DNA from: an uncultured Bacteroidales bacterium
GTDB taxonomy: Bacteria; Bacteroidota; Bacteroidia; Bacteroidales; UBA932
Length of the DNA: 64,000 nt
NCBI GenBank assembly: GCA_946403855.1
Contig: CAMJBH010000010.1
Span: forward strand, 1-64,000
Reading direction: 5' to 3'
Under the pieces are notes generated by a model that was not told the origin of the DNA, ran no database searches, and saw only the letters and a program-made list of their open reading frames with translations. The position numbers and the translations under genes are program-made. Shown here piece by piece: positions 29,112 through 37,889 of this stretch; positions within the stretch are counted from its first letter, which is position 1, and every line of letters starts with the position of its first letter.

Positions 29112-30469
29112 AGGACGGCAAACTGAAATATGTCTATTTCATAGGAATAGGAGGAATAGGCATGAGCGCTTTGGCCCGCTGGTACAAATATCGCGGGCTG
29201 GAGGTGTCGGGTTACGACCGCACCCGCTCCGACCTTACCTCCGCGCTCGAAGCTGAAGGCATAGGAGTCCACTACGAAGATAATCCGTCCGCAATTCCGA
29301 CCGACGCCGCTTCAACGCTTGTGATTTATACTCCCGCCGTACCTGAATCGTTCGGCGAGTTGCAGTTCGTGCTGAACAACGGCTACAAGGTGGTAAAGCG
29401 TTCTCGCGCTCTCGGAGAGATAACCCGCGACCAGACCCTTCTGGCCGTAGCCGGCACCCACGGCAAGACCACCACCTCCACGCTCATAGCCCACATCCTC
29501 ACCGAATCCGGCGACGGATGCTCGGCATTCCTGGGCGGCATTTCGAAAAACTACGGATCCAACCTGCTCATGAGCCGCGGCTCAACCGTGGTGGCAGAAG
29601 CCGATGAATTCGACCGTTCTTTCCTGCAGCTCCATCCTGCTATCGCCGTAATCACGGCCATGGATGCAGACCATCTGGACATCTACGGCGACCTGGAGCA
29701 TGTGCAGGAAGCATTCAGGGAATTTGCATCTCAAGTCCATGAGACAATAATACTTAAGTACGGCCTGCCCATCAGGCCCGACCAGGTAAGCGCCCGCATA
29801 TTCACCTATCATTTCGACGATGCACGGGCCGACTTCCACAGCACCAACCTGCGTCTGGACGGTTCCGGCCACTACACCTTCGACCTTGTATATCCGGGAG
29901 GCACCCTCAAGGATATACGCTCCGGTGCGCTGGGTTGGGTGAACGTAGAGAACAGCGTGGCGGCAGCCGCGGCATGCCTGTGCTACGGCGCTGACGGCCA
30001 GAAGGTACGTCACGCAATAGGCAGTTTCCGGGGGGCACAGCGCCGCCTCGACGAGCACGTAAACCGTCCCGGACTTGTCTATATCGACGATTATGCGCAT
30101 CATCCGGCCGAGTTGGCAAGCGCCATCTCGTCTATCCGCGAGATCTTCCCCGGACGCAAAATCACCGGAGTGTTCCAGCCGCATCTTTATACCCGCACCA
30201 GGGACTTTGCTCCCGAGTTCGCCAGCGCCCTCAGCGCTCTGGATAAGCTCATCCTGCTCGACATCTACCCCGCCAGGGAGGAGCCTATCCCGGGTGTGAC
30301 TTCGGAGCTGATTTTCAAGGATGTAACCGCACCCGAAAAAATGCTGATACGTAAAGAAGAGCTGATGGACACCCTGGCCGGCGAAAAACTGGACGTGCTG
30401 GTAACGTTCGGCGCCGGCAACATAGACCGCTTTATAGAACCCATAACCACAATGCTCAACGGAAGATGA
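29108..30469 (+). CDS. murC: UDP-MurNAc:L-Ala ligase
   Basis: YFIGIGGIGMSALARW; AGTHGKTTTSTLIAHIL; IDDYAHHPAELASAI. Confidence 0.97.
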   Translation: MKDGKLKYVYFIGIGGIGMSALARWYKYRGLEVSGYDRTRSDLTSALEAEGIGVHYEDNPSAIPTDAASTLVIYTPAVPESFGELQFVLNNGYKVVKRSRALGEITRDQTLLAVAGTHGKTTTSTLIAHILTESGDGCSAFLGGISKNYGSNLLMSRGSTVVAEADEFDRSFLQLHPAIAVITAMDADHLDIYGDLEHVQEAFREFASQVHETIILKYGLPIRPDQVSARIFTYHFDDARADFHSTNLRLDGSGHYTFDLVYPGGTLKDIRSGALGWVNVENSVAAAAACLCYGADGQKVRHAIGSFRGAQRRLDEHVNRPGLVYIDDYAHHPAELASAISSIREIFPGRKITGVFQPHLYTRTRDFAPEFASALSALDKLILLDIYPAREEPIPGVTSELIFKDVTAPEKMLIRKEELMDTLAGEKLDVLVTFGAGNIDRFIEPITTMLNGR

Positions 30470-31221
30470 AAATCACTCCCAAGCACATACTTGCGCTCGT
30501 CTCGCTCACGCTGATACTAGCCACATTCGGAATCATGGTCGGATGTGGACGTGCCGAGCGCGGGAAAGTATTGTGCAACGCCCTCGACGTCCAGATAAAG
30601 GACAAGTATGAATTCGTGACCCAGGAAGACATACGGAACTTCCTGGACAGGCACTACGGGGCGTACATTGGAGTGAGGATAGACAGCCTTGACCTCGGGC
30701 GCATAGAGAATATGCTCGAAGAAAAAAGGGTTGTGATGCAGAGCGAAGCTTGGACTACGCGTGACGGCGTGCTGCACATAAGCATCGTCCAGAGGGCGCC
30801 GGCAATCCGCTTCCAGCGCGGCGACCAGGGGTTCTACATGGATGAAACCGGGTTTACTTTCCCGCTGCACAGCAGCTACACCGCCGACGTGCCGCTCATA
30901 GAGGGCAACATACCCCCCATCGAGAACGGAGAAAGCAAGGAATGGGGATCCGGAGTGCTGGAGCTCATGGCTTACATACGCGGATCCAAACAATGGAAGG
31001 ATAAAATAGAAAAAGTGAGCGTCAATAGCGCAGGAGACATAGAACTGAAAGCGACAGAAGGGAAAGAAAAGTTCATTTTCGGCTATCCCGACGACATACA
31101 GGCCAAGTTTGGAAGGATGGGCAAATACTATTCTCACATACGTCCGTCCAAAGACGAGGGCTACTACAAGAGCGTTAACTTGAAATACAACCATCAAATA
31201 ATATGCAGGAAAGATATATAG
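30466..31221 (+). CDS. ftsQ: FtsQ/DivIB-like division protein
   Basis: N-terminal TM; position between murC and ftsA; RFQRGDQGFYMDETGFTFPL. Confidence 0.82.
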   Translation: MKITPKHILALVSLTLILATFGIMVGCGRAERGKVLCNALDVQIKDKYEFVTQEDIRNFLDRHYGAYIGVRIDSLDLGRIENMLEEKRVVMQSEAWTTRDGVLHISIVQRAPAIRFQRGDQGFYMDETGFTFPLHSSYTADVPLIEGNIPPIENGESKEWGSGVLELMAYIRGSKQWKDKIEKVSVNSAGDIELKATEGKEKFIFGYPDDIQAKFGRMGKYYSHIRPSKDEGYYKSVNLKYNHQIICRKDI

Positions 31222-32711
31222 CGACTGTCGATCTGGGCACCTCGAAACTCGCACTCTGCGTAGCAAAGGTCACCGGCGAGAACGTCCAGATCATCTACTA
31301 CAAGGAGCGCCCCTCACAAGGCGTTCGCTACAACTGCATCTTCAACCCCAGCAAGGCGGCAGTTCCCCTGCGTTCAGCCATCGCCGAGGCCGAAGATGAA
31401 CTGCAGATAAAGATTTCGCAGGTGGTGGTAGGTCTCCCGCGCTATCATGTGCACCAGGAGACCGGCAGCGCCAAGATAGAGCGCACCGACCCTTCATCCA
31501 TCATCAGCGAAGATGAAATATCGGCGCTCAAGAACATGGCGCTCGACAACTATCCCCTTACCGACCGCAAGAACGAGCTCATCTATGGCGCTGTGCCCCA
31601 ATCGTTTGCCACAGAAGACTACATAGGCGGTGAGGACGATGTCGTGGGGTCCACAAGCGACACGCTGTCCGGCAACTTCAAAATTTTTGTCGGTCTCAAG
31701 AAGGCCGTACAGAACATAGACATCATGCTCAATGATGCCGGAGTCGCTCTCGCCCAAGCCATATTCACGCCGTCCGCAGTCGGAGAAGCCGTTCTGAAAG
31801 ACGACGAGATGACCAACGGAGTGGCGCTCGTGGAGATGGGCGGCGGAGTAACCTCGCTTTCGATCTACCAAGGCGGGATCATGCGTTACTTTGCCTCTAT
31901 CCCCTTCGGAGGGAAAAGCATCACCACCGACATTAGGCTCGAATGCGCATTCGACGACACTCTGGCCGAAAACATCAAGCTCGCTTTCGGCGCTTGCCTG
32001 CCCGACAAGCTCCAGAGCATGGGCGACAAGGTGCTGCAAATCAACGACGAAGAGAATGGCACGTACGAGCATCTGGGCATCAAATATCTGTCTGAGATCA
32101 TAACCAGCCGCTGCCGCGAAATCGTCCAGGCCATACTTTACCTGATACAGGAAAGCGGTTTTGCCGACAGACTCCGCTGCGGAATCGTGCTCACCGGCGG
32201 ATGCGCCAACCTTGCCAACCTCACCAATCTCATAAAAGATGAATCCGGGTACAACGTGAGGGTGGGCTTCCCGTTGGCCAGGAAATTCAGTTCCGACGGT
32301 TGTCCGGGAATTGGCGAGGCCGAAGCAGCCGCATCCGTAGGCATGGTGCTGGAAGCCAGCGCAGACCCCTTCCTGAACTGCATCACCGAGGCAATACAGC
32401 CGGAGCCTCAACCCCAGCCGGAGCCTCAACCCCAGCCGGATGTAGTGATCGACTCCAACGGACAAGGTTCTCTGTTCGGAGACAAAGACTTCGACAGCAA
32501 TGTCACCAAGAAGATAGTCAAGATGCCCGGCGAGAAGAAGAACAGGGAGCGCAAGTCCAAACCGCAGACGGCAAACGACAAACCTGGCGGATTCAAGATC
32601 TTCTGGGACAAGATGGGACAGAAAGTAGGTTCCGTGTTCAAAGACGGCTTTGAGGGTGTGCTGGGCGGACTCTACGACGAAATGGGCAACACTGAAAACG
32701 AGGAGAAATAA
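31203..32711 (+). CDS. ftsA: Cell division protein FtsA
   Basis: YIATVDLGTSKLALCVAKV; GVALVEMGGGVTSLSIY; GIVLTGGCANLANL. Confidence 0.95.
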   Translation: MQERYIATVDLGTSKLALCVAKVTGENVQIIYYKERPSQGVRYNCIFNPSKAAVPLRSAIAEAEDELQIKISQVVVGLPRYHVHQETGSAKIERTDPSSIISEDEISALKNMALDNYPLTDRKNELIYGAVPQSFATEDYIGGEDDVVGSTSDTLSGNFKIFVGLKKAVQNIDIMLNDAGVALAQAIFTPSAVGEAVLKDDEMTNGVALVEMGGGVTSLSIYQGGIMRYFASIPFGGKSITTDIRLECAFDDTLAENIKLAFGACLPDKLQSMGDKVLQINDEENGTYEHLGIKYLSEIITSRCREIVQAILYLIQESGFADRLRCGIVLTGGCANLANLTNLIKDESGYNVRVGFPLARKFSSDGCPGIGEAEAAASVGMVLEASADPFLNCITEAIQPEPQPQPEPQPQPDVVIDSNGQGSLFGDKDFDSNVTKKIVKMPGEKKNRERKSKPQTANDKPGGFKIFWDKMGQKVGSVFKDGFEGVLGGLYDEMGNTENEEK

Positions 32712-32714
32712 GCC

Positions 32715-33965
32715 ATGTTCGAAGAATTCAATAACATAGACCTGGAGGTCACCACTCCTAACGACTGGAAACGTTCAGACCAGATAATCAAGGTCATAGG
32801 CGTTGGCGGCGGCGGATGCAACGCCGTATCGTACATGTACCGCACAGGCATTGAAGGATGCAGCCTCGTAGTGTGCAACACCGACTCTCAGGCCCTGGAG
32901 CGCAGCCCCGTTCCCGTCAAGATTCAGATGGGAGCAGGCCTCGGCGCCGGCACCAATCCCATCAAGGGACGCAATGCCGCTCTCGACAGCCAGGCTGAGA
33001 TAGAAAAGAAGATTATCGACACAGGCACGCGGATGCTCTTCATCACCGCTGGGATGGGCGGCGGCACAGGCACCGGAGCCACTCCCATCATTGCCAAGAT
33101 GGCCAAGGAGAAAGGCATCCTGACGGTGGCCGTTGTCACCCTTCCGTTCAAAAACGAAGGCGACAGGGCCATGTCGCGCGCCATCGACGGTATCCAGGAG
33201 CTGGAGAAGAACGTAGATTCCCTGCTGATAATCAACAACGAGAAGCTCTACGAACACTTCGGCGACCAGCTGACCCACAACGCATTCCCCAAGGCCGATG
33301 AAGTGCTCACCACCGCCGTCAAGGGCATCATTGAAATCATCCAGAAGCCCGGATACATCAACGTGGACTTCGAGGACGTGATGACCATGATGAAGGACAG
33401 CGGAATGGCCCTCATGGGCTACGGCGAGGGCAGCGGCAAAGACCGCATCGCAGACGCCGTGCGGCAGGCCTTCGAGTCTCCCCTGCTCAATGACTTCGAC
33501 CTCACCACCGCCAAGAACGTGCTGGTGAACATCACTGGCGGCAAGAACGAGCAGGGCCTCACCATGGACGACATGTCTGAAATCAACAGACGTATAGACG
33601 AATACACAGGCGGCGCCAACAACTTCAAGCGCGGCCTCATCTGGGACGAAAGCCCGGACGTGGGAGACCACATCCACATCACGTCCATAGTTACCGGGCT
33701 CAAATTCATAGACATTGTGGGTTCGCGCCGTGACATGGGCAACTACATCATGATCACCCGCAACTTTAAATACGACAAAACTGAGGCGGCAAGCACAAAG
33801 GGAATCAGCATCAACGAGAGCAACGTGGGTTCCCGAATAGGATACAGTTCTTCGGACAACCTGCGTGCCTTCCGTTTCGACCCCGAGCACAAGCCAGCAT
33901 TGGTGGTAGCTCCGGGCGACCCTCTCTCAGACCTCGAAAATATACCGGCAATACGCAGAACATGA
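32715..33965 (+). CDS. ftsZ: Cell division GTPase FtsZ
   Basis: IGVGGGGCNAVSYMYR; ITAGMGGGTGTGATPIIAKMAKE. Confidence 0.98.
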   Translation: MFEEFNNIDLEVTTPNDWKRSDQIIKVIGVGGGGCNAVSYMYRTGIEGCSLVVCNTDSQALERSPVPVKIQMGAGLGAGTNPIKGRNAALDSQAEIEKKIIDTGTRMLFITAGMGGGTGTGATPIIAKMAKEKGILTVAVVTLPFKNEGDRAMSRAIDGIQELEKNVDSLLIINNEKLYEHFGDQLTHNAFPKADEVLTTAVKGIIEIIQKPGYINVDFEDVMTMMKDSGMALMGYGEGSGKDRIADAVRQAFESPLLNDFDLTTAKNVLVNITGGKNEQGLTMDDMSEINRRIDEYTGGANNFKRGLIWDESPDVGDHIHITSIVTGLKFIDIVGSRRDMGNYIMITRNFKYDKTEAASTKGISINESNVGSRIGYSSSDNLRAFRFDPEHKPALVVAPGDPLSDLENIPAIRRT

Positions 33966-35458
33966 AAAGAACAAGAGTAAGATTCGCGCCGTCCCCTACC
34001 GGGCCGCTCCACATGGGCGGAGTGCGCACAGCGCTTTATAACTATCTGTTCGCCAAGAAGAACGGAGGAGACTTCATTCTCAGAATAGAGGATACCGACT
34101 CTCACCGTTTCGTCCCTGGCGCAGAGCAGTACATAATTGAGTCGCTCCGCTGGTGCGGCATCATTCCCAACGAGGGAGTGGGTGTAGAGGGTGCCAACCC
34201 CCATGCCCCCTACCGTCAGTCGGAACGCCGCGGCATCTACAGGAAGTACGCCGAGCAGCTTATAGAGAACGGCTATGCATACTATGCCTTCGACACGGCT
34301 GAAGAGCTGGAAAAGGCACGGTCCGAAGCCGAAGCTGCCGGGCAGACCTTCATCTACAATGCAGCAACGCGCGGTTCGCTCCGCAACTCCCTGACGCTCA
34401 GCCAGGAGGAGGTGAGCCAGCTGCTCAACTCCCGCAGCGACTGGACCATACGTTTCCGCATGCCCGAAGAGCGCACCGTGCAGATGGACGACATCATCAG
34501 GGGGCACATAGAAGTCGAGACTTCCACCCTCGACGACAAAGTCCTCTGGAAGAGGGCGGATGAACTGCCCACCTACCACCTGGCCAATATAGTGGACGAC
34601 CACCTGATGGAAATAAGCCACGTCATACGTGGAGAGGAGTGGCTTCCTTCGCTTCCGTTGCACTACCTGCTGTACGAGGCTTTCGGCTGGGAAAGGCCCC
34701 TGTTTGCACATCTTCCGCTGCTCCTGAAGCCTGTCGGAAACGGCAAGCTGAGCAAGCGCGACGGCGACAAAATGGGTTTCCCGGTGTTCCCTCTCAAATG
34801 GGTATCGCCGGAGGGCGAGGTTTCCCGCGGATACCGCGAGGACGGATACTTCCCCGATGCTTTCGTGAATCTGCTTGCGCTTCTGGGTTGGAATCCTGGC
34901 ACAGAACAGGAGATCTTCTCCATGGACGAGCTGATCGAGGCTTTCTCGCTCGAAAAGGTGGGCAAGTCCGGCGCCAAGTTCAACCCCGACAAAGCCAAGT
35001 GGTTCAATAAGGAGTACCTCCGTATGCGCTCCGACGAGGAGCTTACGGGCTTGTTCATGCCTGTTCTGGCGGAACATGGAATCAATGCCGAGCCTAACAG
35101 GGTGAAGGAAATCGTAGCCCTCATTAAGGAGAGAGCCACATTTGTATCCGATTTCTGGGATATAGCCTGGTATCTCTTCAAGGCTCCGGAAGAATACGTA
35201 CAGAAAGATGCCGCCAAGTTCTGGAAAAGCGAGAATGTCCAGATGGCAGGCGAAGCACTCACGGCCACATCCTCCGCACAGGAAATGGAAGAATATATCC
35301 GTGCCAAGGAATGGCCCATGGGCAAGGTGATGAACTGCATACGCCTTGCTCTGACGGGTTCGTCCAACGGACTCGGAATAGCTGATATAATGCGTTTCAT
35401 AGGCCGGGAGGAAGCCCTTGCACGCTTCCATAGGGCCGAAGAGCGGTTGATTATATAA
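33962..35458 (+). CDS. gltX: Glutamyl-tRNA synthetase
   Basis: RFAPSPTGPLHMGGVRTALYNYLFA; GKLSKRDGDKMGFPVFPL. Confidence 0.97.
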   Translation: MKRTRVRFAPSPTGPLHMGGVRTALYNYLFAKKNGGDFILRIEDTDSHRFVPGAEQYIIESLRWCGIIPNEGVGVEGANPHAPYRQSERRGIYRKYAEQLIENGYAYYAFDTAEELEKARSEAEAAGQTFIYNAATRGSLRNSLTLSQEEVSQLLNSRSDWTIRFRMPEERTVQMDDIIRGHIEVETSTLDDKVLWKRADELPTYHLANIVDDHLMEISHVIRGEEWLPSLPLHYLLYEAFGWERPLFAHLPLLLKPVGNGKLSKRDGDKMGFPVFPLKWVSPEGEVSRGYREDGYFPDAFVNLLALLGWNPGTEQEIFSMDELIEAFSLEKVGKSGAKFNPDKAKWFNKEYLRMRSDEELTGLFMPVLAEHGINAEPNRVKEIVALIKERATFVSDFWDIAWYLFKAPEEYVQKDAAKFWKSENVQMAGEALTATSSAQEMEEYIRAKEWPMGKVMNCIRLALTGSSNGLGIADIMRFIGREEALARFHRAEERLII

Positions 35459-35484
35459 TGACGGGGCACGGGCTTTGGACAAGG

Positions 35485-35631
35485 TCCGGTCCCGTTGCCG
35501 ACTTACTTTCCCCCCGGCTGCAGCTTAGCGGCTGACTCTGAATAGTCCGGGACCGGATGAAATCGACGCTGCGTTGTTTCTAGGGTTTAGCAGCTGAGAC
35601 AGAAAACCGGTCCCGGGACTGTTTTATACAG
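35485..35631 (+). other. Leader-like region with three mutually complementary segments
   Basis: GGTCCGGTCCCG, AGTCCGGGACCGG and CCGGTCCCGGGACT in order; the middle can pair with either neighbour. Confidence 0.45.
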
Positions 35632-35695
35632 GGGAATTCCAGCTTGGAATGGTATTTGCGTATAGTCTCTTCAGAAGCTTTAAAACTATCCAATT

Positions 35696-36148
35696 ATGAA
35701 ATCAATCAGAATCATCGCTTTGCTATTTACAGCAGCAATTTTCAGTACCGGATGTAGCAGATACTACTTCCCGGGGCCGAGTTCGGAGCGCAATTCAGGC
35801 ATGACTGTGATCGATTACGAAGTCTCTTCGAGCAATTGGAGAGAGCTTAACGGAATGTTTGAGGTTGTGCTGAACGTGCCGCAAATCACCTATGACGTCG
35901 TGAACGACGGAAACGTACAGATATCCCGGCGTTACCCGGGCGAAAATAACGGGACCGATATCCTTACCCCCCTGCCGTGCATCAGGACCGATGTCACCCA
36001 AACCCAAGACGGCAGCGACTACTATTACACGACATTCATCGACTATGAATGGTCGGCGGGCACCGTAAGCATCTACGTAACCACGTCGGACCTCTATACC
36101 GGCGACCGTCCCGGCACCATGTACTTCAGAGTGTTCGTGAACAACTGA
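35696..36148 (+). CDS. Lipoprotein of unknown function
   Basis: MKSIRIIALLFTAAIFSTGCSRYY signal and lipobox. Confidence 0.6.
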   Translation: MKSIRIIALLFTAAIFSTGCSRYYFPGPSSERNSGMTVIDYEVSSSNWRELNGMFEVVLNVPQITYDVVNDGNVQISRRYPGENNGTDILTPLPCIRTDVTQTQDGSDYYYTTFIDYEWSAGTVSIYVTTSDLYTGDRPGTMYFRVFVNN

Positions 36149-36210
36149 TAGCTCAGCGTCCCCTTCGGGGCCACCACAAGAATCATCTTTCGCCTGTATA
36201 TCAGCACTTA

Positions 36211-36251
36211 AGCAACGGACCCCTGGGAGTTTTTCCCAGGGGTCCGTTGCT
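36211..36251. terminator. Bidirectional terminator-like hairpin between convergent genes
   Basis: Perfect 18-bp arms AGCAACGGACCCCTGGGA / TCCCAGGGGTCCGTTGCT, 5-nt loop. Confidence 0.75.
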
Positions 36252-36265
36252 AATTACCAAACTCG

Positions 36266-36862
36266 CTAAAATGTGTAACTGAGATTGATAGCTGTTGAAG
36301 TTTCTGTCGAAGAAAAACTGTAAAGACGCGTCACGGCGAAGTCACATTCCAAAGCTAAGCGGAAGCGCCACACCTGAACTCCGATTCTGCCGCCAATGAT
36401 ACCGTATGGATAATGGGTTAATTCGTTATTGTCAAGACGTTTGTAGATCATATATCCGGCTCCAGCGCCAACCCCGATATATGGACTGGCAAGTCTTGTA
36501 GGGCAGATGTTATAATCGGCTAAGGCTTTAAGGGCGGCTTGGTTACAGAAAAAGTCAAATATCGGGTAACCCGGTCCCGTATAGGACGAATGGCCCTTGC
36601 CGCACTTGAAGTTCAACTGGCCTCCGACGTCAACGTGTTCGGTGAGTGCGTACCTGTATTCAAGATACACTCCTGGTCCGAATTCTCTTCCCGGACCACC
36701 AACAAAACCGAGTATGCCGAACATATTAATTCCACCGCCGATTTCATAATGATGCGACCCTTCGTACAATTGGTCTCCGGTCCGTTTGGTCGATACGTCC
36801 TGTGCAAAAGCGCTGACAGAGACCGATATCAGGAACAGAGCGAAACAAAATATTCTTTTCAT
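36266..36862 (-). CDS. Outer-membrane beta-barrel protein
   Basis: Signal peptide MKRIFCFALFLISVSVSAFAQ; GVYLEYRYALTEHVDVGGQLNF; aromatic C-terminus INLSYTF. Confidence 0.7.
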   Translation of the reverse strand: MKRIFCFALFLISVSVSAFAQDVSTKRTGDQLYEGSHHYEIGGGINMFGILGFVGGPGREFGPGVYLEYRYALTEHVDVGGQLNFKCGKGHSSYTGPGYPIFDFFCNQAALKALADYNICPTRLASPYIGVGAGAGYMIYKRLDNNELTHYPYGIIGGRIGVQVWRFRLALECDFAVTRLYSFSSTETSTAINLSYTF

Positions 36863-37079
36863 AATATGAATCTTTATAACATCATAATAAAGATGCAAAA
36901 AACGCGCAAAACGTTTCGCCACTGACTATTTTTACCCGCAGCCAACCGAGCGGCTGCACCTCAGAAGATTGCAAGAGCTTGCATTTTCTTGATTAAGTGT
37001 TGAGTTGCAAAGTTACCTTTTTTAAAGGGACATGCCCTGGGGATATATAGCGGTGGCGCTTAATTCTTTGTCTCTCAGC

Positions 37080-37131
37080 CACTTCCGCAATCTGCCTGCA
37101 TGTTATTTGATGCAGGCAGATTGCGTAAGTG
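37080..37131. repeat. Stem-loop, 22-bp arms, one mismatch
   Basis: CACTTCCGCAATCTGCCTGCAT (37080-37101) vs ATGCAGGCAGATTGCGTAAGTG (37110-37131), 8-nt loop. Confidence 0.8.
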
Positions 37132-37218
37132 ACTACGAACCAGGGAGTTGTCCGCCACCAACCTACAGGGAGGAGGAGCATTTAAAAGAAAAGAGCTGAC
37201 TTAAAAAGTCAGCTCTTG

Positions 37219-37301
37219 TGCGCGAGATGAGACTCGAACTCACACAGGTTTTACCCCACTAGCTCCTGAAACTAGCGCGTCTACCATTTCGCCACCCGCG
37301 C
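37219..37301 (-). tRNA. tRNA-Leu (anticodon CAG)
   Basis: Reverse complement GCGCGGGTGGCGAAATGGTAGACGCGCTAGTTTCAGGAGCTAGTGGGG...GTTCGAGTCTCATCTCGCGCA; 7-bp acceptor stem, anticodon loop TTCAGGA, long variable arm. Confidence 0.93.
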
Positions 37302-37330
37302 TCGGATTGGACTGCAAATATACAATTTTT

Positions 37331-37879
37331 TCAGAAAATGTACGATATTGTGAGCAGAATATCGTTAGGAAGAATGAAAATTTTCTCTCCTTCTCCGTTC
37401 ATCCGCCCGCAATGGAGGCATTCATAAACTTTGTATTTGTCATAGCCGCCCCACAATCCCATTCCGATATCAAGGTTCAGGTGTGTATTCAACATAAAGG
37501 TGTAGCCGGCAGAAAGCCCTCCGCCATAGCGGTCTCCTTCTGAAGCCGCGGGAGAAGAAAAGCCCCCGAAATTGTATTCCTGCCACTTCAGTTTGCCGCC
37601 CAGCCACCAGCCGGAGTAAATATGCCATGGCCAGAAACGCGCCCCGGCCTCCACGCTTCGCTGACGGTCGGCGACTTGGGCGTCGCCTTTCTGCCAGTAG
37701 AAGGGGTTATACTTTACTCCGGCAAGCAAAGTCCACCGTCTGGCAATACCGCAGGACGCTTCCACATTCAACGTCCCATAATCCAAGTAGTCCAACACAT
37801 TTGTCGTTACTGAATAATTTTGTGCTCCGACTACAACCCACAGGAAGAGACCTGCGGCTGCCGACAGTAAGTTTTTCAT
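37331..37879 (-). CDS. DUF3575-like outer-membrane/exported protein
   Basis: Start MKNLLSAAAGLFLWVVVGAQ; SVTTNVLDYLDYGTLNVEASCGIARRWTLLAGVKYNPF. Confidence 0.65.
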   Translation of the reverse strand: MKNLLSAAAGLFLWVVVGAQNYSVTTNVLDYLDYGTLNVEASCGIARRWTLLAGVKYNPFYWQKGDAQVADRQRSVEAGARFWPWHIYSGWWLGGKLKWQEYNFGGFSSPAASEGDRYGGGLSAGYTFMLNTHLNLDIGMGLWGGYDKYKVYECLHCGRMNGEGEKIFILPNDILLTISYIF

Positions 37880-37889
37880 AGTATAAGTT

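Noticed and set aside
19455-33965. Apparent absence of murF and ddl from the dcw cluster
   Set aside because: As far as I know this is usual for the Bacteroidales dcw arrangement; they can be encoded elsewhere and a 64-kb window cannot show absence.
33743-35482. 579-aa minus-strand ORF opposite gltX/ftsZ
   Set aside because: Antisense to conserved genes; composition typical of a shadow ORF in GC-rich coding sequence.
36993-37181. 62-aa minus-strand ORF MLLLPVGWWRTTPWFVV...
   Set aside because: Overlaps the structured hairpin region; no domain and probably non-coding.
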